Source of the DNA: Pachyseris speciosa
Lineage: Eukaryota > Cnidaria > Anthozoa > Scleractinia > Pachyseridae
DNA length: 64,000 bases
Direction of reading: 5' to 3'
Assembly (NCBI GenBank): GCA_016490735.1
Contig: JAEMWC010000012.1
Location: 2,446,001-2,510,000 of the forward strand
Part shown: positions 1-12,700 of the stretch, one piece after another
Layout of the letters: each line of letters starts with the position of its first letter
Position numbering within the stretch: position 1 is the first letter of the stretch
The notes under the pieces: generated by a model
Databases searched by the model: none
Seen by the model: the letters and a program-made list of their open reading frames with translations, nothing else
What the model was told of the DNA's origin: nothing
Made by a program: the position numbers and the translations under genes

Positions 1-672
1 TCAGGACTAGCTGCGTTAAAACAGGCTCGTCAGTATGTTCCCCAAGACACGCTTCTAACGATATACAAGGCGGTTATTAAACCCCTCTTTGATTACTGTG
101 ACGTAGTATGGGGTAATTTGAATAAAACTCTAACAGCAAGACTCCAAAAACTCCAAAATCGAGCAGCCAGAATTATAACCCGAAAGGGTTACGATGTATG
201 GTCTGCTGATATTAGAAAGGAATTAAGATGGGACGGCCTGGAAACTATCAGGAAAAAACATCTAGCAATTGTTATGTACAAAGTTGTAAACAACAAAGCT
301 CCAGGTTATCTCATCAATCTTTTTGAAAAAAGCAACTACAGTGGTTATGCGCTGCGTGAGAGTGAAAGTAGACTTCTCCTACCCAAATATAACACTGAAT
401 TTGCTAAAAGCAGTAGTTTTTCTTTGGCAAAGATATGGAACACCATCCCATATCATATCAGAACTGTTCCCACTCTCCCTGCTTTTAAAATACAAATAAA
501 TAGCCTCACTGTCATTTAAGTTCTGTATATATGTAGTATATCAGTGTATAGTGTATTTTAACCATTGAAAAACTTGTATTACCTTTCACACAGCTTTTCT
601 GTAAAGCAGTAGTTTTTCTTTTACTGATGTAAATTCCATGGGTAAATAAAGTTCATTCATTCATTCATTCAT
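1..672 (+). mobile_element. 3' end of a non-LTR retrotransposon (LINE), reverse-transcriptase C-terminus
   Basis: Frame 1 is open from the first base to a TAA at 517-519 and reads as the thumb and C-terminal part of a LINE ORF2 of the CR1/L2/Rex1 kind. Visible signs are a 'VIKPLFDYCDVVW' block (about residues 24-36), 'LQKLQNRAARII' (about 47-58) and a late 'LAKIWNTIPYHIR' block. The rest of ORF2 lies before base 1. After the stop come about 130 bases of 3' UTR ending in TAAATAAAG and an ATTC repeat, the usual microsatellite tail of such elements. It lies in an intron of the minus-strand collagen gene, in the opposite orientation. No stop interrupts the visible part, so the copy may be fairly young. 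Clade assignment is an inference. Confidence 0.85.
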
Positions 673-682
673 TCATTGTCTC

Positions 683-723
<41 letters not shown>

Positions 724-3700
724 GTCTGTCTAATGTAAGTTCTTGTATATAAGATAGTTATTCAACAAACAGATTCTATTTGGCCATGCATGTATACTCT
801 GACAACGCACAGATGATGTCAAAATGTGTTAAAAAGCAAGACATATGCGAATCAATTTTGTTTCATACATTGCTTGTTTTTACTTTCTCCAGCTCAAAAC
901 ATCATTTGTGTTCTTGTACTTTAACCACAAACTGGCCCATTGTATAATTAAAGAACACTTAATTATGTTTTGGTGGTGGTGGCTAATCAGTCTAGCCTCT
1001 GAGAACTGCGTTTGCACGAGTGTTAAGGTGCTGTTACACTGTGCAATGTTTTGTGCAACAAGGTGTATGAAACATTGTATCAAGTGTAACATACCCTGCA
1101 ACGGCCAAAATTGTTGCAAAACAAGTTGCACAAACCATTGTAGAAAGTAGAATTGAGTTCTACTTTCTGCAACAGTTTGTGCAACTTGTCTCGCAACGAT
1201 TTTGGCCGTTGCAGGGTATGTTACACTTGATACAATGTTTCGTGCAACCTGTCTCGCAATGGCATTGTGACACAAGTTGCACAAAACATTGCACAGTGTA
1301 ACAGCACCTTTAGTGTACTGTTTGTATACAATTAAGTGTTTAAGTTCACAGCTATTTATGAATCAAATAGTTGTGAGCACCATTGTGACCAAACTGGGTA
1401 ACAGGGTTTGACCTTAACTTTTGTTACCAGTAGGCTTATGGCTGGTAAAATGGTAGTACTCGCTAGCCAAAGAGCTTTTTCTACTAGCCATAAAATATTC
1501 AGTTCAAGTTAGTAATTACCCTAGTCTTGAAAAAAGAAAACCCTGATATCCATTGAAGATCATCAAAGCGTGAACAATATGGCGGCCACTTTCATTTATG
1601 ATTGAAGTGCATGATGGGAACACTCAGATCCAGTCTTTTTAGCTCAATGTGGCTTGGTCATGAAGCTGTTCACTTTCATTCACACGAAAGATTACTTCTT
1701 TTTTTTCTTTCTGCATGTTAAACATTGTGTCACAATTTTCACAGCACTAAATTTATCTTTAGCAGTTGACAAAGTAATTTGCCTCCATAATTTTAGTAGC
1801 CAATATGGCTAGTAACTGAGGGAATTTCACTAGCCAAAACTGACAATCCAGTGGTATTTGGCTAGTTGACCACTGCCAAGGTCGAGCCCTGTGGGTAAGA
1901 AGGCCTTTGCCAGTTATGGAGGCAATAAATCAACATGCAAGAGTCAGCTGCCAAAAATGGAAGCTCCAAAACTTATGCCTTGGCATCCAAACCCATTTGA
2001 GGGATGTCCCTCTCTGACTAGGCCAACAAAAAAACATTCAGTGAGCCGTTTGATCACTCACCTTTGAATTGCACATGAATAGAAATTTCAAAGCCATTTT
2101 TTCCCTCCAGTATCAAAATAGGTGTTTTAAGAAATATTTTGAGGGGAAAATTATTTACTTTAAGTAGTGGGAACTTATTTTAAAATGCAGCGAAAGTTAG
2201 GCCTTTCTCACTAAAATTCTAGACAAGGACCTGGGTTCTACTAAGTAGTCTAAACGTCATTTGTGTGTACTCAGTAAAGCGCATCACTCTGTTTTTGTGA
2301 GTTCCGTGGAATAATACCAAGATTCACTACCACAGACAGGAGCTGTAACTTCAATTATTATGTTTTATTTTCTCACTTGCAAAGTTGAAATGAGAAACAA
2401 AATGTTCTCAGAAAAAATAGGATTACTGTTCAGTTGTAGAGATAACAAGCGGTTCAAGGCATGAATACCAGCAGACAGTGTTCACAAAACAAAGTATTTT
2501 TAGTTATCTGTTCATGCTTCACTTCCTGAATCCAATGCATGAAATCATTCATTCGTTAGTTCATTCAGTCAGTCAGTCAACTTACACGTGATCCTTTTTC
2601 TCCTGGTGGACCTGCTGTTCCATCCTGGCCTCTAAGTCCCTGGTGTAAAAGAAAAAAACAACAAAATAACATCATATAAAATCAAAGTGACAGAATACAC
2701 ACAAGCCCATTTTTCAACTTACTGGCAACTACATATGCTGACATTGTTCACAAACCACAGGTTTTGAGGTGCATACTCAATTTGGATTGAGAGGTCTATT
2801 ACAGACACAATTTGGCCTCAATAAGGCACTTAATTCAGGGCTTGAAATTAAAAAAAAATGTTAGTTGCTTTTTTGCAACTAATTTCAAAACTTTAGTCAC
2901 ACGTTTGTCAATTTTAGTCGCAAAATTTATTGACATGATCTTGATTATAATTTAATTAACATTCGCAAAATTAATGATTAACAGCTATGATTAATTTTCA
3001 TTATTTCAACAGCTTTCAGCGCATACAAAATGCAACATGAACCACTTGGTGCTGAAATCATAATAAGATTGCAAATTTCTCTTTACTTTAATGTCAAAAT
3101 TTCAATATCATACCACACCAAACAATGTGAAAAAAAAGAGATGTCTAGATTCAAGAATGGACAAAATCTCAGAAAAATCTGGACAAAGATCTTTGAAGTT
3201 GTTTCGCTTAATTCTTAAATTCTGCTTGTTTTATGGAGAGTAAACTTTTCGTTTCATCTATTGCCCATGCCCTTTTTTTGAGGTTAGGTGCATAGGCACA
3301 GAGCCTTCAGATGGAAATAAGTTTAACTACTAGTAATAATCAAAGCTCAGAAAGTGCATTCGAAGTAATGCAAATGAAATTAATTTACAAGCTGTGGTTG
3401 CCTATCAAGTGACCTTCGATCTTGAAATCACTAGGGTATCTCATTACAACTACATATGCAAATATTCAGTTCATGTCAACACAACACACATCTTTGCTTC
3501 TGGCTTACCGATCACAGCTATGAATAACAAAGACAAAAAGTTCTTCCAACCAAGAATGTATTCAAATCAACATTAAATTTGCTTATGCACGTAGGAGCAA
3601 AAAAGCTGTTGGTTTTCTTGCGTACGTGCAAACATGTTGTCTCTGTACATGTACATGCTTCACCTCCCTGCAAACGATTACTCAGATGGCAAATAGTGCC

Positions 3701-6700
3701 ATTTTACAAACATTTAAAAGCCGGCCAAAATACAGATATCATACTATTTCAGCCCAAATCATCACTCAAACAATTCATAAAAAGCAAACTAGAAATTTTA
3801 CCGTCCCGTAGCATCCCTTAAATTCTTAAATCCACGGGTAGGAATTTTGTAGGTTGTGTTTTGGAAATCGCGGGAATCTAAAACACGAAACAGCCTTTCG
3901 CCGCTTTTAAGACCTCCATGTCCTCTTTTCTGACCGCTGCTTAGCCTCTAGCATTCCATCTTTAAACAGCAAACAGAGTAATTAAACCACAAGGTGGGCA
4001 GTATTGCACAGGCATTTGACGTATTTCAGGAATTCAAAATGGCGACAAAAAGGTTGTCCCGTCCAAAGGAATTTCTGCCAAGATCCCTTTTGGTATACAG
4101 GACACCCAAGAAACAACAGGAAAACCAAGAGATTAGAAAGCGTTCTCCTTCGTCGGACGCAATAATGCAAACACAACAAAATCAATATTTGATGTTTGCA
4201 ACAGTCCCAAACCTTATTCAAAAAAGTTCACAGAAAAAGCATCTCATAAATGATATGCAACTACTAATTTCTCCCAGTGAACTAAATAAAGTGCTCAGAC
4301 TCCAGTTAATCCTAATTTCAACTGCTGCATAACTACAGCTGTAGCTGCTGTAAATCTTGCTCTTGTTTTAATTTGTAATTTGGCACATTTTGCTGCCATT
4401 TGCGAATTCTACAATTTTAGAAGGTCTCATAACTTGGGCCCAATGAGAGAAACAAAGCCCATCCTCACAAAAAATTACATCACAAATCACAAAAATAAAG
4501 AGAATCACCACAAGATAAAACAATTTTATGATCAGACAACTTCTCCCATACAAAAAATATTAAGAATCCAGTTAGGAGAATTTGCATACTTATACAGGGG
4601 ACATATACTTACAGCTGGACCTCGCTTTCCAGGTGATCCAGGGGGTCCCCTTGCTCCCTAGAAATTTAACAAACAAACAAACATTGGTGAGGTCTGTGCG
4701 TGGGTTTTTAATTCTTTGTGGACCATCATTCACAACCCAATACAGCAAAACAAAAGTAATAATTGCAAATAATTACCAGGGGAATGAACATTAAAGGGGC
4801 ACTGTTGCGTAATTTGAATCTGAACTGAAACGTGTGTGATTGCAAAGTGGAACACTAGGAAGTACTTAATATGTGCACTGAAATTATTTGCGGTTGTCTA
4901 TGGCCACGGATGACGAGGACGAAATGGATTGCAACTTGAAAAAGTTAGTTAGGTTAATTTTTTTCAGGTTTTATCATTGTGTCCCGAAAAATAACCTTAA
5001 AATAACAATACTTCCCTTTCAATCCGAGAAATAATTAGAAATCTACTTCTTCGCGTTAGACGGGCCAATCACGTGACAGAAAAAGTATTTCCTCATAATT
5101 TGATCAACTTATGACAAGAATTGCCATGACAGTACTCCTATAAGTTTAAAGTTCCAGTGCGAAGTGAACAGCAAAACCCCACTGAAGGTTGGTAGAGTGT
5201 CAGTAGGGACTTTAAGCATCGACAACGGGAACGGCAATGGGGAAGTGAGACTGTGAGGGAAAACCCAAATATCGCATTACGCATGTCTGGCACTAAATAT
5301 TTTGACGTTTTGCTTCGGGGCCTGACGTGAGAAAGCTTAGATTGGCGTTGCGTGAAAACGTGAGTAGCATTTCACATATTTTAGCTCTATTTTTGCACCC
5401 ACATTGATATTTTTAATGTTGATTGATACCTTAAAGGAGAACTGAAGTCAAAAATCAAGGCGATTTCTATCGGGGACCAAAGATGTAAAAAGTGCGATTT
5501 TAACATTTTTTCCTGTCTATCGCCATACATTTGCGAGAATTTTTAGTTTGAAGTTGCTACTTTCCCACTCTTTTGGGTTCACCAGTGCGGGCGCCAGTTT
5601 TCACTCAGCGGTTTGTAGCGAGAGTCTATGACGTAGCTTATGGGGAAACGAAGTAAACAACCTTGTGATGTTACTGTGAAGTACAATCATATCTCTTTAT
5701 TTGTTGACTTCATTGTGAGTATGAGCGGGGTAGAACCTTTTCAATTCGAGCCAACGTATCCCCCTGGGGAAGAACCAGACACGGACGACTTTGAAGATGT
5801 GGAAGAAGATGAAAATTACTGACGTGCAATTGCAAGGATTGACAACACAAACTGGTGTTCTTGCAGCGTCTGCGTAGCAATGCCGACCAACGACGAATGC
5901 TACTGCTGTCAAGAGCTCGAGGAGCTCAATCCGAAATTCGATAAAACAGGTCAGTGAAGAAAATGTTTGTTTGATACTCAATTTATCTTTCTTTCGAAAG
6001 GTTAGTGCATAGCCTTCGCCGTAGGTCGCACAAAGCGAAATGTTATTTCGAAGTTTAGTAGCTGTAGTCGCAATAATTTTCAAATACAGAATGAACCTTA
6101 GTCAATACTCCCATGTAAAAGAAGCTTATAATTGAAACAAATTTCTTGTTTGTCTATTGATAGGCGTCATGTGTATCACAAACCATGATAAATTCCGTAT
6201 AGTTTGCCTCGACACGGATGTTTTGAGGACAGCACTCGTGGCGATTCACAATGCTCGCCTCAACCCAGTTCCGGAGCCCATTACAAGCAGGTAAAGCATA
6301 GCTGATTAGCTGCATGTACTTTGATCTCGTTTCTCCGCTCATTTGATAATTATCCCTTTGACAATGTTCCCATAACCTGCTTTTGAATTTCAGAACTTGG
6401 CGATTGGCTGCGTATCGGCAATTTACGTGGTGGGTACACGGAATACTCGGAAAAGGAAGACGGAGAGTGATTCCTGCATGTGTCGTTCGCGCCGTAAGGA
6501 AAGAATTTCCTGAGGAAAGTGGACAGTACTTGGGGTTTCAAGAAGCAGATATTAATTTGTGATTCCATAAACTTGGACTATTTATTATTGTACAAAAATA
6601 ACTACTATGCTTTGTTTACATTTAGCATACAACATAATCATAATTAAATAATTTATGGGCTGTACATATATAAAGATGAAATACAGAATTTATAGTTTAT

Positions 6701-9700
6701 TCACCATTACATACATTTTTTCTACAATCCCTAACACCTAGTGAAAAAGTTGACTCGTTATTATATTTAATACCAAAATGAAAACGTCCTACGATAGAAA
6801 TAATTGATCTGTAAAAAAACATACAACTCTTATCCGACTTGAATTTAGTCAAGTTTGTCAGGTCATTTTAATTATTAGCAAACCTTGATGTGTGTTTGGC
6901 AATAACTTCAGCTCTTAGTGGCCTTGGTTTGCTAGCAATATTTTTGGGAATGTTTGCTGGGGTTTGAAGTGTTGCACTCCGCTCACGGGGTTTTTGTTTT
7001 TTTCTTTCAATTACAGCATCTAACATTGGCTTAAGATGACCCCTGCTTGTTTTTTCCATTGTTGGCTTAGCTATCCACTCTTTTGTGTGTTTTGGGAAGA
7101 CAATTTTATACTGGAGTTCCCCTTGATTTTCACCCCTGGTTGCAGTAGCCTGTTGCCTTCCAGTGTTTGCATTGTGGTCTAGTGCTGTCAGCTGGGTACG
7201 TGCAACCATACCCTTGTTGGAAAAATGCTGGCGTTTTGGCAAATACTTAGTTTGGACACTATGGTAAACTTCTAAGTGCCCAGTGTGGCAACACAGTGAA
7301 AGCTGCTTGATGTCCTTCAAAAGGTTTTTGTCAAATACGACCTCCTTCAAGGCCTCATGGGCTGGGGATCCAGGCCGCAGCCACCTTTTGGTTCTAGCCA
7401 CATTACGAGGGATAGGTGGGTGAGCACATTCATGATATACATCTGCCGAGTCCCAAGAGTGGATGTTAGCTGTATGATGTACAATGGAGATCCACTTTTC
7501 TCTCAGCAGCTCTGGGTTTCCCTCACAGGTTTCTGCACACCACCAAAGATGGTTTGAAATTGATTTTATCCAGGGTGAGAGCTCCTCACATTCTTTCTTT
7601 TTTGCTTTTTCATTCAGTTTTTTTGTAATGCTTTTGGAAAGGTGCCATACATCAAATTGGTGATCTATGTCAGGGTAATTTTTCTTCATGTCAGATCGAA
7701 TTCCAACATGCCGATCAGTTGCTACAACTTTGATGTTTCCCCCCTTAGCCCTTATATTGTCCATACACCGCTTAAAGCCCTCCCTTTCCATGGCATTGCT
7801 GCTACTAACCTCACTCACTTGAACTATTTGAAAATCAACTATTTTATCAGTTTCTTGATCAATCATGGTGTATGTGCCATACTTTGCATTGTGCCCAGGA
7901 CTATCACAACGACCATCCCCTGACAGCCACAAATCTTTGGAATTTAATTCCCCAAAAACAGCCTCTTGCTCTTGCCCCCAAAAATCATTAATTACTGGGA
8001 ATAAATATTTGTCCTGAATGCTATAAAATGTTTTCTCACTAAAAAAATTTAAGTTAAGGATCTCGGCTAACAAGGCTACCTTAGTGTATGAAGAACCACT
8101 GAGTAAAATAGATGATGACATTAGCAAGTTTCCAGCACCAATCCCTTCAAGCATAGGCTGGCTTTTCCATAATTTTGTATGTCCCTTTATGCAAGTTAGT
8201 GTCACAAATAACTGAGTTCCTTGGGTGGAGTGGTGCTTTTTAGTGACAACTGCACCACATTCAGGGCATCGTTTGAAAAGTTCAAACAGTTCACTTTTAA
8301 AAACAAGGAATTTTGTGTCATCCTGAGGGTTAGCAGACTTGCAGCTTTCCTCTTCCTCATTTTCTGATGTCTCGGATTCATCTGACCAATTTTCTTTGGA
8401 TGAAGAGGGCTGGTACTCAGGATCCTCGTGAGGGGACACCACTGGAGACACATTTTCAGCAATGTTTTCATCAATGTCATCTGCTTCAGTAACCTTAATA
8501 TTTGAATCACTTGACTCAAATTGTGTACTGGCATCACGAATTTCTGGTTTAGGAGTCTGGGTATCTGAGGATTTCTTCATTAACTTGTCTCCATATGTAT
8601 TGACCTGGCATCCAAAATCAGTACTCTCCTTTGCTAAGTTGACTTGAATCTCTTGTGACTTCACTGACACATAACATTCAAGTGGCAAAACTGGTAACTC
8701 ATCTGATGTAGAAGAACTTGGTCGATGTCCATCAGTGTCATCAGGTAATGAGGGAATGGATAATGCACCTGACGTTGATGTACTTGGTTGATGTTTATCA
8801 GTCTCAGGTAATGCTGGATTTGTTTCAGTGATGGAGGCAATGTACTGCAAACCAAAAACAGCAGGTCTTGTTGCAAGTTTTATAGCAAGGGAATTACATG
8901 TCTTAAAAAGCCTTCATATCAAGAAAAACTTGTATGATAGCAGCAAGTAGAGCCATCGTGAAACTTTTAGTTTAATAAAATGACTGTCAACTGGATCAGG
9001 TTTGCACAGATACATAGCTGAAGAAGACATTGATGATGATCTGCTTGTAAGGCTGGTTGTTACAAACTTAACCCACTAAGAGGACCCCCAAAAATAGCAA
9101 TACAGGCACTTGAGAGAGAAGGGTATTTGAAAGTCAAAACTTTCTGTGATGCCTATAAAAAATTGACAAGCTGATATGATTACTGGTGAGCTTGATCTTG
9201 TTACCAAGTATATTCTCCAATCGTTTTCAGTATCCCTAATATTAATGCTTGCCAATCGCTCATTAATTTCACTTGGATTTCCCTGCCCTTTTTTGTGGAG
9301 TCAGCATGTTTTGATAGGAGTAGCAATTTCGATTGTATTTGCCGTTCCTTGCAACAATATTAGACTGTTGCGTGACAGGCAAGCACCGTGCGATTTTGAA
9401 CGATTTTTATAAAATAGCATTCTTAATTTAGCCTACCTCTTTCTTGGCTTTTTCTTCTAGACGTCTCTCAGATGATAATCTAGGCTTTTTAGGCGGCGGA
9501 AGATGAGAAAATATCGAAGGTACGGCATCTGTCTTTAACTCGTTTTTTCCTTTTCGGCCAGTGAGTTCTGCTCTGAAGTCACGCTCGTAATCGTCGGGGG
9601 TAAAATGCGCCGAACACAATCTGGAGTTTTTGGTCAAGACAAGATCAGCACGAGAAATTTTCGCAAGCCACTGGTCCCGAATAGCCACATCAGTTGGAAA

Positions 9701-12700
9701 CTTGTGGTAGGAGACAGTCTTGTTATATCTTGAGTCGTTGTTACAGTCAAAGGCTGCGCAGTAAACCATCGTGATCACGAACGGAAAGTTCTGCAGAAGT
9801 TCTTTGAGGCAACCTCGAAGTATTTCACATAATTCGACTAAGCTCCTTTATTTATACCAGATTTCTTGCGTAAGACCGGAACGTGCACAACGTAAATTAA
9901 TGGCACAAACGCATAAGCCAAAACAGCGTCTTAAATTTCATTTTATTTTACATTACAAGCTTAAGCTTTACGTACATTTAGGATCAAAATTCAAAGGATA
10001 CAACTGCACACAATTCCTTCCCGAAAAAAACAACCGTAACAGAGGAGTCTAATTTGTTAAGTTAAAGTCTACATAAGAGCTAAACGTTCAGTCAAAGGGA
10101 CGAACAGGAGCTTTGAAACATTACGACATTGCAAAAATGTTTTGCAATCATTGACAAGACGACGGAAACCATCATCATTCGTTGACCACGGACGTACGCA
10201 GTGCTTGCAGTGCGTGCATTACGTACGTACTTAGATCTGGCAAGATAAAATAAACTTACACAATCGTAGAAAGATTTGAATACTATCTTTCAGCTATGTG
10301 TCCAATCTGACCCGTTTTTTGTTTCTTCAAAGCAATGTCTCCCCGCATCAGCACGTGAAGTTCTACTGCTATGTTTCTCCGGTCTATATTTTCTTCCCCA
10401 TAACGTACGTCATAAACTTCGTAAAGAACCGCTGACAAGCCCGATCTGAGCCGCCGTCAGATGGCACAGTTACAGTGGAAAACTTGTCGTTTTTTTGCCT
10501 CGTGATTTTTTTTAAGAAGGTCTAAATGGTTAAATAGTGTTTTACTTGCCATAATTAATTAAATCAAGCTTAAAAAAATTACTTGATTTTTGACTTCAGT
10601 TCTCCTTTAAGATACCAAGGAATAGAATCACCAGTTGTTGCCTGATTTTGTTCGCCCAAACTTTCAGCTTAAACAATTTCATCAATCGGCTGTTTCAAAA
10701 CAAAAAGCTAGCGCCGATGCCTCCGAAATTAGAAATGATTTGTGAGTCTCACACTGTTTATCGATAGTTCTCTCTAACATTACTTTTTCGCTTTCGAAAT
10801 AAGACATACTAAAGCTTTTAATTTACACTAAACTTGGCCGAGAAAAATAACTAGTCTATGTTGCTCAAAACCAAAGTCCAAAACTCTCTATCATATCGTA
10901 GTCCTAGATGTAAAGATATGGAAATTGACATGCATGCCGGCATGTCTAATTCACAGAACCAGCAGAACCTACAGAACCGCCTCTAATGTGCATAAAACAG
11001 AAAATACATACCTAGTAAATATGATTTTAAATCCCCCCATTAGGGTATACATTTCTTCGCAAAAATACACTGGAACCCTGCTCTACGAACACCTGCTTAT
11101 AACGGACAGTTTTGATCTTTTCAATTACGGAGAGTAAATCATTGGTTTTGATTTGTTATCAGACTTTTGAAGTGAATACAAAGAATGAAATCAACACAAA
11201 TCCTGGCCTCCGATGCAGAACATTTCAATTGAGTTCATGTCAATCTAGTCGCTACTTCTAGGTAATATATTGGTGACTTTTTTTTTATTTTATTACATTA
11301 CCTCGGCTAAAAATGTGATATCTTGTTTCCGAAATATAATCTCCGATAAACACTTGTCGTTCTCCAGCACTGATTTGAAAAAAATCTACATCGGTCATAT
11401 CATCATTAAAATGGCTGAACGCGAAGGAATATTTCGAGTTGGCATCCTCGGCGGCTGCTTAACTGCTTTCAATTTCACTCCACAACCGTGTCCTCTCCCC
11501 AGTATTTTCTCGGTTTTTCCGTCGCCATTGCCGTTCCCGTCGTCGATGCTTTAAGTCCCTAGTTATCTGCCCCTTGCGTCACACTTGGACAGCACTGGGA
11601 GTTCTCTAGCAAGCAAGGTTTGCTGGAAGTTGCTGCCCACTACTAGAAACCATTTTGACAGCTGGGATGCATTTTAGAGGAGCTAATCACCATGAAATTT
11701 TTAATATCATGACTTTGAAAAGCTGAAATACATAATTACTGGGAGCAAAGAAAACCCAAAAATAATGATTCAGTTTAATGTTTAAAATTACTTATTAGTG
11801 TACAGTTTACCAAACATATAAATAAACCTCTCTGCCTACAGATGGCAACAATATTATTGAAAAGGCCATATTGCAACTGGAAAAAAATAGGCCAACGTTT
11901 TCAAGTTCCTCTAATGTGCTGTGAAAAAAATAGGCAAATAAAGGTCATCATTTGCTCTCCTTTTGCAAAATAGTTTTAATAACTTTCTTTTGGCATTCCA
12001 GGACTGTGTTGGTTCTGAGACACCCGAGGGAACTTGCCCCTTTAGGTGAAGACTTACTTGTGCTCCAGTTTCTCCCTTGATTCCACCAAAGGCCTCAGGG
12101 TCTGGCCCTTTGATACCACCCTGAGATTCAAATTAAAAGGCAAACATTTAATGTCTTTAGTACCAACAATTGCAATGGAAATACCATCACTGATAACAGT
12201 CACAACTGTTTCCTCTTCTACTTTAATTTTTCCGTTCATCACGTGCAATTCCAGGAAAGATAAAAAATGCTGTGTACCATTTGCAAATATCTGCTTTGGT
12301 TGAGGAGATATTTACATTTTAAAAATGTGTAAAATATGCAAATGAGAGGACTGATGACATCATAGACTGAACCCAATATAACATCAAGTATACAAATAGT
12401 GCGATCTCCCTCAATTTGCAGCAGAGACCATTAAACCTTACTAGGCTAATAGTTCTACAGGCAACACACCTACAGCTACAAAAAAAACTTCGGTTCCCAT
12501 GGAAACTCACTCTTTTCCAGTCTCCTCAAACCTGATTTCAATATTTTAGTGATTTTCAGCTCAAAAAACATGTAACAAGGCCACAAATTTATATGCTTGC
12601 TTGATCATGCAGATGAGGCACCATTGGCAAATACCAAATAAAATGCCAAAGTTGGCCAGCAAAGCTCTTAATATCAGGGAGGTCTGGAACCCATATTGTG

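Larger units (their letters stand above)
5431..10610. mobile_element. Kolobok-type DNA transposon, 5.2 kb, two divergent-to-convergent genes
   Basis: Both ends carry the same 29-base inverted repeat, beginning TTAAAGGAGAACTGAAGTC, at 5431-5459 and 10582-10610. TTAA target sites and a THAP-containing transposase are the known hallmarks of the Kolobok superfamily. Inside are a three-exon plus-strand gene (5640-6562) and a two-exon minus-strand transposase gene (6868-9778), which converge with about 300 bases between their stops. The stretch 9779-10580 holds no gene and probably includes the transposase promoter. The element sits in collagen intron 10. The repeats are identical over the length I compared, which suggests a recent insertion. 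Confidence 0.82.
5204..11561. mobile_element. TA-flanked TIR element interrupted by a Kolobok transposon
   Basis: The left end, TAGGGACTTTAAGCATCGAC at 5204, continues for about 35 bases and is matched by its inverted counterpart ending at 11561. Once the nested element 5431-10610 is removed, the remainder is about 1.2 kb and non-coding. The only flanking duplication is TA, which would suit a Tc1/mariner-type or similar mechanism. The nesting shows that this insertion is older than the Kolobok copy. Confidence 0.75.

Noticed and set aside
845..1284. Cys/Gln-rich frames on both strands near 1.0 kb
   Set aside because: They read through the two arms of a foldback MITE and mirror each other.
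5820..5822. Selenocysteine or stop read-through at the TGA in the P2X7-C-like frame
   Set aside because: No downstream hairpin of the required kind was seen, and a CpG transition explains the stop more simply.
6868..8844. Host THAP-family gene instead of a transposase
   Set aside because: The gene lies between identical 29-bp inverted repeats with TTAA sites together with a partner gene, so it belongs to the transposon.
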